A program made the position numbers and the translations under genes. Positions 34,494-41,944 of a DNA stretch of 64,000 nt are shown one piece after another. The stretch covers positions 186,001-250,000 of the forward strand of contig CAWHKS010000005.1 of NCBI GenBank assembly GCA_963829955.1. The letters run 5' to 3'. Origin of the DNA: DASTFY01 sp963829955. GTDB taxonomy: Bacteria; Actinomycetota; Acidimicrobiia; Acidimicrobiales; Ilumatobacteraceae. The notes under the pieces are model-generated. The model was not told where the DNA came from. It did not search any database and worked only from the letters and a program-made list of their open reading frames with translations. How positions within the stretch are numbered: position 1 is the stretch's first letter; the number at the start of each line of letters is the position of its first letter.

Positions 34494-37400
34494 GTGATCG
34501 CGGTGTCAGTGCTCGACGTCGTCGAGCTGCACCGGGACGGTGAGCGCGTCCCCGTCCGGCGTGGCAAGACGACCGAAGTGCTGGTGCGTCTCTCCCTCGA
34601 GGCCGGTGTGATGGTCCGCACCGAGCGCTTGATCGAGGATCTCTGGGCTGACGAGGCGCCTGGCACGGCGCGCAACGTGCTGCAGACAAAGGTGTCCCGG
34701 CTGCGCCGCGCGCTGGGCGACCCCGCGCTGGTGACGGGGACGAGTGCCGGTTACACGCTGGAGGTCGACCCGAGCGCGGTCGATGCGCTCGAGGTGCTCC
34801 GTCTCGCCGAACAGGCCGCAGCGTTTCGAGGCGCCGGCGACCCGTCCGCGGCGCTGGAGACGAGCACGACGGCGCTGTCGCTCTTCGGGGGCGAGATCCT
34901 GTCCGCCGCCGGTGATGGCGACTGGGTCACGCCGTACCGTGCCCGCCTCGAGGAGGTTCGGCTCGGTCTCGTCGAGGACCAGCTCGCGGCGCGGCTCGAT
35001 CTCGGCGCCTCGGGCGAGGTGATCGGCGAACTCGAAGGACTCGTCAGCGAGAGTCCGCTGCGCGAGGGCTTGTGGGCGTTGCTGATGGTCGCCTTGTACC
35101 GCGACGGCCGTCAGGCCGATGCGCTGGCGACGTACCAGCGAGCCAGGAACCGATTGGCCGACGAACTCGGCCTCGAGCCTGGACGGCAACTACAGCAACT
35201 CGAGCACCAGGTCCTGGTCCACCACCCGTCACTGGGCGTCGCCTCGTCCGCGGTACGAGGCCTCGGGCCGGACAGGCCGGCCGGAAACCTGCCGTCGATC
35301 TCGGCTGAACTGGTCGGTCGCGACAGCGAAGTGGCGGCGGTCGCCGATCTACTCGTCGACGGGCGACTCGTCGAGATCGTCGGGCCGGGCGGCGTCGGGA
35401 AGACAGCGGTGGCGACGTCGGTCGGCCGCAGGCTGAGCTCATCGGACGGCGTCGCGCCCGATGGCGTCTGGTTGGCCAGACTCGAAACCGCGGCCTCCGC
35501 AGACGATGTAGTCGACACATTGGTCGCCGCCTTGAACGTGGGCGGCGAGGCGGCGCTGTTCGAGCGCCTCAAGAGCAGCATCGCGTTGGTCATCCTCGAC
35601 AACTGCGAGCACGTCATCGACGCGGCCGCGGCGCTCGCGGTGCGCCTCCTTGACGCCGCCCCCGGGGTGCGGATCCTGTGCACCAGCCAGGTCCCACTCG
35701 ACGCCGACGGTGAGGTTGTGTTCGAACTCGCACCGCTTGCGCTCTCCGACGCCGTCGAGTTGTTTGGTCGTCGAGCAAATGCGCAACGCCTGAAGCGCGC
35801 TTCGAGCGAGGCGGACGACGCCGTGCACGAGTTGTGCCGGTCGCTCGATGGTCTGCCGCTGGCGATCGAGCTCGCCGCGGCACGAACCAAGACCTTGTCG
35901 CTCGAGGAGATCACTCGCCGGCTCGACGATCGGTTCAACGTGTTGAGCGACCCGACCAGCCGCCGCCCAGAACGTCGCCGAGCATTGAAGTCGACGATCC
36001 GGTGGAGCTACGACCTGTTGTTCCCGGACGATCAGCGGGGGCTGTGGGCGCTGGCGACCTTCGCCGGCGGCGCTCCCTTACCGGCCGTCGAGTCCGTCCT
36101 CGCCGTGCTCGACGTGCCCGCAGCCGCCGCGATCGACGTGGTCGGCCGACTCGCCAGCCGTTCTCTGGTGATCGTCGACGACGAAGAAGCGCCGATGACC
36201 GTTCGTTACCGGCTGCTGGACAGCATTCGCGCGTTCGCACTCGACGCGATGACCGAGGCCGGACTGTCCGAGCGCGCCTTCGCCGCCCACGCCGCATGGT
36301 TCGCCGACGCCGCCGGATCATCCACGCCGGGTGTCCGCAGCAGTCGGCAAGCGGAGCATCTCGCCTTCGCTCGGGCCGAGCGCGCCAACATCGACGCCGC
36401 GTTGAGCTGGAGCATCGTGAACGACCCGCCGGTCGCGTTCAGCCTCGTCAACGGGTTCGGATGGGCGTGGGTCGTGCTTGGCGACAGCAGAGGCGCGCAA
36501 CGGATTCTGGCCGCCCTCGATGCGGCCGGCGACGCCGCACCCGCCCGCAACCGAGCCAACGCCCTGCTGCTCGCAGGGTGGATCGAAGCGTCGATGGATC
36601 GCCTCGAACTCGCCCGCGACCACATCGCCGACGCCACCGACCTCGCCGACACGATCAACGATGTCGACCTGCAGGCACGCTGCTGTTATTACCTCGCCTA
36701 CGTCGTGTCACATGCCGGGGACTTCACGCAAGCGATCGGGCTGACCGAGCGCTGTGACGCCCTCTATACCGGTTTGGACCGACCATGGGATCAGGCCGCC
36801 AACTGGCTCTTCGCCGCTCGAGCCGCGATCTCAGCCGATGACGAGGAGCGTAGCGTCGACGCTGTCGATCACGTCCAGCACTGGCTGCGAACAGTCGACG
36901 ACCCGTGGCTGCATGTTCGCGGCGAAACAGTGCTCGGCGAGCTGGCCCGCATCCAGCACCGGTTCGACGATGCCGTCGCCCACCTCGGTCGCGCCGCGGA
37001 AACATCGCGACGTCTCGGCTTCCTGCAGACAGAGGCGTATCAACTGTCCAGTCTCGGACGAGCGCAATGCCAAGCCCGTGACTACCACGCTGGTGCTTCC
37101 ACCCTCGGACTGGCAATCGACAAGGCTGAGGCGACCGGTGATGTACGGCTAGCGGCGCTCACCCGAGTTCACCTCGGTCGCGTCCTGCGGGCGCTCGGCC
37201 AGGTCGCCGACGCGCGGACGGCCCTCGAAGCGGCGGCTGTGTGGCACCGCGCCGCCGGGGGCGGCGAACAGGCCGCGCTCGGCGAATGCCTGCTCGCCGC
37301 GATGGACGCGGCGGACCGGGAACCGGGCGCCGAGGGACGTCTCCTCGCCATCCTCGACGAGGCCCGACGCAACGACCACGCCCACGTCGAAGTCTTCGCC

Positions 37401-37553
37401 CTCGACGCGCTGGCCCGCATCGCAGCCGAAGCGGGCGACATCGCCACAGCACGCGACCTCTGTGAGACGGCCGATCGGCGGATGGACGCCGCCACCCACT
37501 TCATCACCGACCTCGACCGAACCGACGCCCACACTGTCAGACAGATCGCCTGA
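34494..37553 (+). CDS. AfsR/SARP-type ATPase transcriptional regulator
   Basis: 1019 residues: an OmpR-like winged helix (about 1-90, RRGKTTEVLVRLSLEAGVMV, GTARNVLQTKVSRLRRALGD), a BTAD helical domain (about 95-245, ending LADELGLEPGRQLQQLEHQV), an NB-ARC/STAND ATPase and a long TPR-rich C-terminus. The ATPase has Walker A GPGGVGKTAV near 298-307 and Walker B SSIALVILDNCEHVID, with LDGLPLAIELAAARTKTLSL downstream. Such proteins integrate signals to activate secondary-metabolism or transport operons. The start is set at GTG 34494 by the TACCCT-N6 pattern. The open frame extends antisense over the divergent gene back to 34107 and that extension is rejected. The divergent five-gene operon is the obvious target. 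Confidence 0.88.
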   Translation: MIAVSVLDVVELHRDGERVPVRRGKTTEVLVRLSLEAGVMVRTERLIEDLWADEAPGTARNVLQTKVSRLRRALGDPALVTGTSAGYTLEVDPSAVDALEVLRLAEQAAAFRGAGDPSAALETSTTALSLFGGEILSAAGDGDWVTPYRARLEEVRLGLVEDQLAARLDLGASGEVIGELEGLVSESPLREGLWALLMVALYRDGRQADALATYQRARNRLADELGLEPGRQLQQLEHQVLVHHPSLGVASSAVRGLGPDRPAGNLPSISAELVGRDSEVAAVADLLVDGRLVEIVGPGGVGKTAVATSVGRRLSSSDGVAPDGVWLARLETAASADDVVDTLVAALNVGGEAALFERLKSSIALVILDNCEHVIDAAAALAVRLLDAAPGVRILCTSQVPLDADGEVVFELAPLALSDAVELFGRRANAQRLKRASSEADDAVHELCRSLDGLPLAIELAAARTKTLSLEEITRRLDDRFNVLSDPTSRRPERRRALKSTIRWSYDLLFPDDQRGLWALATFAGGAPLPAVESVLAVLDVPAAAAIDVVGRLASRSLVIVDDEEAPMTVRYRLLDSIRAFALDAMTEAGLSERAFAAHAAWFADAAGSSTPGVRSSRQAEHLAFARAERANIDAALSWSIVNDPPVAFSLVNGFGWAWVVLGDSRGAQRILAALDAAGDAAPARNRANALLLAGWIEASMDRLELARDHIADATDLADTINDVDLQARCCYYLAYVVSHAGDFTQAIGLTERCDALYTGLDRPWDQAANWLFAARAAISADDEERSVDAVDHVQHWLRTVDDPWLHVRGETVLGELARIQHRFDDAVAHLGRAAETSRRLGFLQTEAYQLSSLGRAQCQARDYHAGASTLGLAIDKAEATGDVRLAALTRVHLGRVLRALGQVADARTALEAAAVWHRAAGGGEQAALGECLLAAMDAADREPGAEGRLLAILDEARRNDHAHVEVFALDALARIAAEAGDIATARDLCETADRRMDAATHFITDLDRTDAHTVRQIA

Positions 37554-37577
37554 ACGTCTGAGCTCACCGTCGTCAGA

Positions 37578-37905
37578 TCAGAGCACCACCGGCGCGCCGG
37601 GACCCTCACTGGCCATCGGTGGTACGACCACTTCCTTCGTCCGGCGCTGTTCGCCGCGCTGGTTGATCACGATGAAGACGAGCAGCACGCTCAGCGCGAT
37701 TGCGATGCCAACGAACTGCCCGCCCCGCAGCGTCTCTCCCAGGAGCAAGAACGACCACACCACCGCGAGAGCAGGCTGAACCACCTGGGCGATCGCGATC
37801 GTCCCGATCGCGATCGTCTTCTCGCGCGTACACCAACAGCCCGTTGGCCGCGACCCCGGAAACAAGCGTGAGGATCAGCATGTACGTCTTGAGCACCTCG
37901 TGCAC
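37578..37905 (-). pseudogene. C-terminal remnant of an EamA/DMT transporter
   Basis: Two adjoining frames encode KTYMLILTLVSGVAANGLLV and, after an indel near 37820, KTIAIGTIAIAQVVQPALAV then VWSFLLLGETLRGGQFVGIA. The last is the characteristic final repeat of drug/metabolite transporters (EamA). The first 150 or more residues expected of a full 10-helix protein are missing; upstream sequence is unrelated. I regard it as a truncated relic, with or without the indel. Convergent with the AfsR-like gene. Confidence 0.6.
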
Positions 37906-38290
37906 CTTCGTACCAACGGCGGGCGGACCAGGCGGGTCTGGCGTCATGTCGGTCAGGCCTTGCGCCACTCCACGTCGGTGCGCTAGTCGGCCACGACCGA
38001 CCAGACATCTTCCGGCGAACAAGCGACGGTCACCGACTGTCAACATGGATCGGACGAGACATCAGGCTGCCCCCGTTCGTCGACTCAGGCTACCCGGGGC
38101 GACGTCGCGAAGACCAACGCCCTCAGGCCACGGTGACGCCCCCGTCGCCCTGCGACGGTTCCGATGACGACCCAGGTTCACGTCGCCATAGGTCTTCGAC
38201 CACCTAGCGCAGGCGCATTGTGTGCCGACGCGAATCGGGCCTCCGGGCTCCGGTCACCTGCAATGGCGACGCCGGTAGCGTCCACCAACG

Positions 38291-39250
38291 ATGGCTGAAC
38301 TCGTCACCGGACGCCTTCGACGGTTGGCCGAGGACCTCGAGGAGAGCGGACTGCCCTCGGAAGGATCCGACGCCTTCCGCGAGATGCTCATCGAGGAGAT
38401 CGATCACGCCCTCCGCCCGACTGTCCATGAACGGCGCGTCGCGAGCAGCGGGACAATTCTCGAACCCAGATCGGATCCAGCCACATGGGCGTCGGGGACA
38501 CTGCTCGACATCACCCGTGAGCCACTCGGTGAGCAGCCCCTTCCCGCCGCTCGCCGCTTTGCCGATGGGTTGTCGAGCTGGCTGGTGCGCCACACCGACC
38601 ACCGCGACGAGTGGATGGTCTTCGATCGACCCGCGGGCTCCGAGCGTGACCTCGTTGTGCTGGCCGAGGTGCTCAACGCGACGATCGTGCAACGACATCC
38701 CGCCGGGTCAGTCCGGGTTGTCGGAGAGTTCGGGGTGCTGCGATGGGAGGGCTTCAGCTGGCACTACGAGCCCCCAGTCAGCAAATGGATCGACGCCGTC
38801 ACCGCCTGTTCAGCCCACGGCGATCCCGAAGTTCTCGAAGCCATGCTCGAGTTCGCCGTCCACGACCTCGGATCGATGGGCATCGGCGCACTGCTCATCT
38901 ACCGGCCCGACACCGATCCGGGACCGCCGGTCGAGGAGCGCCTTCCCACACCTCCAGCCCTGCACGTCCGCCGACCCTTTCATCTCGCCCCGCTGCGACA
39001 CGCCCTGACCCAGGTCGACGGCGCAGCCATCTTCGATGCGAGCGGCGTGCTGCGCCAGCTCGGGGTGCGGCTGGTGCCGAGCGCGGCCGCCGAGGAGACC
39101 GTCGACGCGCTCGGCGGCACGCGACACACGTCAGGCCGCCGCTACAGCCGCGACGACCCGCTCTCCACCGTCATCGCCGTCAGCGAGGACGGCCCGGTCT
39201 CCGTTCTACGCAACGGCGCCCTGCTCGGGGACTCCCCCGACGACGACTGA
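38291..39250 (+). CDS. Diadenylate-cyclase (DisA_N) domain protein
   Basis: 319 residues. The C-terminal part is a DAC domain: HLAPLRHALTQVDGAAIFDA with the DGA motif at 243-245 and GGTRHTSGRRYS with RHT at 278-280. These are the paired signatures that bind ATP and make c-di-AMP. The N-terminal 220 residues (MAELVTGRLRRLAEDLEESG, ADGLSSWLVRHTDHRDEWMV, GEFGVLRWEGFSWHYEPPVS) are not DisA-like, and the DisA helix-hairpin DNA-binding tail is absent. So it is a separate class of possible cyclase, or an inactive relative. TAGCGT lies 9 bases before the ATG. It sits between decayed EamA and integrase fragments, suggesting horizontal acquisition. Confidence 0.72.
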   Translation: MAELVTGRLRRLAEDLEESGLPSEGSDAFREMLIEEIDHALRPTVHERRVASSGTILEPRSDPATWASGTLLDITREPLGEQPLPAARRFADGLSSWLVRHTDHRDEWMVFDRPAGSERDLVVLAEVLNATIVQRHPAGSVRVVGEFGVLRWEGFSWHYEPPVSKWIDAVTACSAHGDPEVLEAMLEFAVHDLGSMGIGALLIYRPDTDPGPPVEERLPTPPALHVRRPFHLAPLRHALTQVDGAAIFDASGVLRQLGVRLVPSAAAEETVDALGGTRHTSGRRYSRDDPLSTVIAVSEDGPVSVLRNGALLGDSPDDD

Positions 39251-39270
39251 CCTGCCACCACCGAGAGGAC

Positions 39271-39487
39271 GTTCTGCGCGCCAAGGATGTGCCCATCAAG
39301 GTCGTCACCGAACGCCTCGGCCATTCCCATCCCCGGTTCACCACGCACACCTACCAACACCTCCTAACCGGCATGAGCGCCGCCGCCGCCGAGCAGTTTC
39401 GCCATCCTCGTCGCCACCGGCGAGCCGGCAGACGTCTACCGGCTCAGGCTCGACGTTCAGCCAGGTCAGCGGGCATTGAGCCGGTAG
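39271..39487 (+). pseudogene. C-terminal remnant of a tyrosine recombinase (phage-type integrase)
   Basis: VLRAKDVPIKVVTERLGHSH followed by PRFTTHTYQHLLTGMSAAAA is the terminal part of phage-like integrases, with the RLGHS...TxxTYxH box and the active-site Tyr region (HTYQH). One extra base near 39398 shifts the final residues (AILVATGEPADVY...RALSR). The catalytic N-terminal two-thirds is missing, as the diadenylate-cyclase-domain gene ends 20 bases before it. No start or ribosome-binding site. Marks an old integration boundary. Confidence 0.7.
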
Positions 39488-39632
39488 ACGATCTCGGCGC
39501 GGCAGCGCCCGCCGGACGCGAGAGGCACCGACCCAGCTCTCGCGACTCTCGATGACCTCGATACCTGCGGCGACCCGGCTGGTCGGAAGGGGTCGGCGAC
39601 GGGAGGAACGTCGCCAGAGGTGACCGGTCCGC

Positions 39633-40283
39633 TCACGACACACTCGGCAGCAGCAGGCACACGCCGGCTCGGTACCCGCCGCCGACAGCCTGGATGTCGA
39701 CGACGGCCGGCGTGCCGCCCGTGGGGAGGATCGTGTCGGTGGCGTTGCTCGTGTCGCGACCGGGCCGCGCCGAGTAGGGCCTCCGGGCCAGCACCTCGTC
39801 GTTGATGTGCTCGGGGAAGTACAGCTGACTGGTGAGGGCACCGTCGCCGACCTGCACGATCAGGTGGATGTGCACGGTCCGCCCGGGATACCAGCCCGGA
39901 AAGATGGTGCGAAACTCGATCATGCCGGCCGCGTCGGTTGACTGGCTGCCGCGCAGGAAGCTGTCCTCCGGCAAGTACTGCACGCCGGGTGCGGTTGCGG
40001 CGGTCACCACGCTCGAATCCTTCGGCGGCGGGAATCCTGAGTAAAGGCCGAGGGCGTCGCAGTGCCAGATCTCCACCGTCGCGGAAGCTGGCGAGCCGTC
40101 CTCGTGCGCGAGGCGGATGCCGAGTTGGAGCGCGGTGCCTGGACGGTCTTCAACGATGTCCCGCCGTACTGGTTGTTGGTCGCGGTGGTACGGGCCCTCG
40201 TCCTGCTCGGCCCACGACCGGAAGGTGGCGCATCCAGACAGCATCGTGGCCAGCTCGTCCGTGACCGCGGGGTTCGCGCTCAT
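39633..40283 (-). CDS. Intradiol ring-cleavage dioxygenase-like protein
   Basis: 216 residues resembling the catechol/protocatechuate intradiol dioxygenase fold, which uses Fe(III) held by two Tyr and two His. Seen: YHRDQQPVRRDIVEDRPGTA, ATVEIWHCDALGLYSGFPPP (first Tyr), FPGWYPGRTVHIHLIVQVGD (Tyr and both His) and QLYFPEHINDEVLARRPYSA. The set of ligands seems complete, although some members of this family act on other substrates or are secreted. The ATG at 40283 overlaps the stop of the short CMD gene (ATGA), so they form an operon. The expected route is aromatic-acid catabolism. Confidence 0.82.
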   Translation of the reverse strand: MSANPAVTDELATMLSGCATFRSWAEQDEGPYHRDQQPVRRDIVEDRPGTALQLGIRLAHEDGSPASATVEIWHCDALGLYSGFPPPKDSSVVTAATAPGVQYLPEDSFLRGSQSTDAAGMIEFRTIFPGWYPGRTVHIHLIVQVGDGALTSQLYFPEHINDEVLARRPYSARPGRDTSNATDTILPTGGTPAVVDIQAVGGGYRAGVCLLLPSVS

Positions 40284-40516
40284 CGCGGTGCGAACTCCTG
40301 GAATGCCTCGAAGGCACGAGGGGCGTGGGTGGCCATGCAGCCGTCACGCTGCTTGGTGACGGCGAGGGCGATGAGCTCCTTGAATTTGGCGTCGAGGGCA
40401 CCGTCGACGAACGCGGAGCCGCTCAGCGCGCCGTAGCCTTCGACGACGGCCGGGATGTGCTCGCGCAGCGCTCGGACCGATTGGCGCAGCTCGTCGAGGA
40501 TCGCCAGGCGGGTCAT
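40280..40516 (-). CDS. Short carboxymuconolactone decarboxylase-like protein
   Basis: 78 residues of the CMD/AhpD fold: YGALSGSAFVDGALDAKFKE and LIALAVTKQRDGCMATHAPR. The motif normally reads CxxC-x2-H, but here the first Cys is Arg (RDGCMATH). The second half of a normal CMD domain (~110 residues with a further helix bundle) is missing, ending EAFQEFAPR. So it is probably truncated or frameshifted near 40320. ATG at 40516 follows CAGGAG. Its ATGA overlap with the intradiol dioxygenase gene suggests both belong to a protocatechuate-type module, but activity of this protein is doubtful. Confidence 0.65.
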   Translation of the reverse strand: MTRLAILDELRQSVRALREHIPAVVEGYGALSGSAFVDGALDAKFKELIALAVTKQRDGCMATHAPRAFEAFQEFAPR

Positions 40517-40531
40517 GGCTCGGCTCCTGGT

Positions 40532-40828
40532 TCAGGGGTGCGATGGTGACGGCGGCGCACCCTCGACCTCGAAGAACAGCTCGTCCGGGTAGCACCACCA
40601 CCAGTCCTCGCCCGGTTCGTACGAGCGGATCAACGGGTGGTCTGCGTGTTCGGTCCAGTGGGCGCTGGCGTGACGGTTCGGGGAGTTGTCGCAGCAGCCG
40701 ACGTGCCCGCAGCGCATGCACAGCCGCAGGTGCACCCATCGGCCGCCGGTGTGCATGCAGTCCTCGCATCCGGCACTGGAGGGCGTGACCTCGGCGACGG
40801 TGTCAAGGTGGGTGCAGGTGTCAGCCAT
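40532..40828 (-). CDS. UBP-type zinc-finger protein
   Basis: 98 residues with the ZnF-UBP fold found in bacterial stand-alone proteins. The Cys/His set is spread as CTHLDTV, CEDCMHTGGRW, RLCMRCGHVGCCDNSPNRHA and HADHPLIRSYEPGEDWWWCY, giving the zinc-binding cysteines and histidines in family order. In eukaryotes the domain binds ubiquitin C-termini. In actinobacteria its role is unknown. Start is ATG 40828, which overlaps the DUF5996 stop by 8 bases. A further upstream ATG at 40864 is possible. Confidence 0.8.
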   Translation of the reverse strand: MADTCTHLDTVAEVTPSSAGCEDCMHTGGRWVHLRLCMRCGHVGCCDNSPNRHASAHWTEHADHPLIRSYEPGEDWWWCYPDELFFEVEGAPPSPSHP

Positions 40829-41753
40829 CGTCGCGGGCTGCGTTCGATCGTTCGAGGGAGTCACGGTCCCATCCGGCGGTGGTGGCGGTCGCCTCGTAGG
40901 TGGACTGCAGGAACGCGAGCAGCAACGCGTCGGGGTCGCCCGCGGTGCGCACCACCTCGTAGGGCAGCACGAACTCTCTCAGGTCGTCGTCCCAGCGGGC
41001 ACCAGCAGGCGCGACGACCGAGTCGCGGTAGCCGGGCGGTTCCGGGTAGGCGTAGGCGTAGAACACGCCTTCCTCACCGGGCGGGCCCGGCCAGTAGCCG
41101 CAGCTGCTCACCTCGTGGGAGTACGCCTCCCACATCACGTGCGGCCCGCAGTTCGGGGCGCCGCCTGGATGCGGGGGCGCAGGCCGCCCCGAGAACCGGG
41201 TGTAGGCGAGGTCAAGCGCGCCCCAGAACAGATGCACCGGGCTCGCCTTGCCCACGAAGCGGGTCCGGAAGACTTTGAACACCCGCTCCATCTCGACCAG
41301 CGCCAGCCAGAACCGCCGGACCGCGTCAGCGTCGTAGCTGCCATGCGTGAGATCGTCGCGAAACGGGATCGCGCCTGGGATCTCCACCGGCACCGGCCAG
41401 ATCGCGGTACCGACGTCGAGTTCGCCGAGCAGACGCATCACCTCGTCGTAGAAGTCGGCGACCGATCGCGGCTCGAGCGACAGCAACCGGCGGTCGCCGG
41501 TGGCGGTGACGACCTCAAGGCGATCGTCGACGAAGTCGAAGTCGATCTGGAAGGCGGGACCGGTCGGGTGCGGCATCGGCAGGGTGGTGAGCCCGCGGGC
41601 GGTGACGTACAGGGCCACGTTCCACCAGTGGTTCGTCAGCGGCTCGTTGGCCAGACGGACCTTGCCCACCACCTGCGTGTAGAGCTGCAAGGTGTCACGC
41701 GTGTCCTGCCATCCTGCCACCGGGATAGCGGGCCAACGCTGGGTCTCGGTCAC
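40821..41753 (-). CDS. DUF5996 family protein
   Basis: 310-residue protein matching the actinobacterial DUF5996 group in overall pattern: MTETQRWPAIPVAGWQDTRD and WWNVALYVTARGLTTLPMPH at the start, then FDFVDDRLEVVTATGDRRLL, RFVGKASPVHLFWGALDLAY and a Trp/Pro-rich middle SSCGYWPGPPGEEGVFYAYA. No catalytic motif or signal peptide is recognised. GTG at 41753 follows GAGGAGG. The UBP zinc-finger gene is downstream with an 8-base overlap. Unknown function. Confidence 0.8.
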   Translation of the reverse strand: MTETQRWPAIPVAGWQDTRDTLQLYTQVVGKVRLANEPLTNHWWNVALYVTARGLTTLPMPHPTGPAFQIDFDFVDDRLEVVTATGDRRLLSLEPRSVADFYDEVMRLLGELDVGTAIWPVPVEIPGAIPFRDDLTHGSYDADAVRRFWLALVEMERVFKVFRTRFVGKASPVHLFWGALDLAYTRFSGRPAPPHPGGAPNCGPHVMWEAYSHEVSSCGYWPGPPGEEGVFYAYAYPEPPGYRDSVVAPAGARWDDDLREFVLPYEVVRTAGDPDALLLAFLQSTYEATATTAGWDRDSLERSNAARDDG

Positions 41754-41804
41754 GGCGTCCTCCTCCTCCCGCCGGTGCAGTCTCGTCGCTCGTCATGCGA
41801 GGTG

Positions 41805-41933
41805 CTACCGAGGTGCAGGAACGCCGCCTTCGTCGGCGCTGTCAGGCTGGGCGTAAGGGTCATCGTCGGCGTCCGTCACTACCGCACCCCTGGCGAGGGC
41901 GACTGTCTGCTGCATGAGCTGCTTGTTGTCCAT
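41805..41933 (-). CDS. 42-residue small protein behind nhaA
   Basis: Short gene of 42 codons. It reads MDNKQLMQQTVALARGAVVT then DADDDPYAQPDSADEGGVPA and ends PR. Its ATG at 41933 is preceded by AAGGAG with a 5-base spacer, one of the best ribosome-binding sites in the window. It starts 11 bases after the nhaA stop, in the same direction, so it is probably co-transcribed. The sequence is strongly acidic at the C-terminus with no membrane helix. No family recognised. Possibly a small regulator or accessory of the NhaA-DsbA fusion (inference). Confidence 0.55.
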   Translation of the reverse strand: MDNKQLMQQTVALARGAVVTDADDDPYAQPDSADEGGVPAPR

Positions 41934-41944
41934 CGGGGTCTCCT

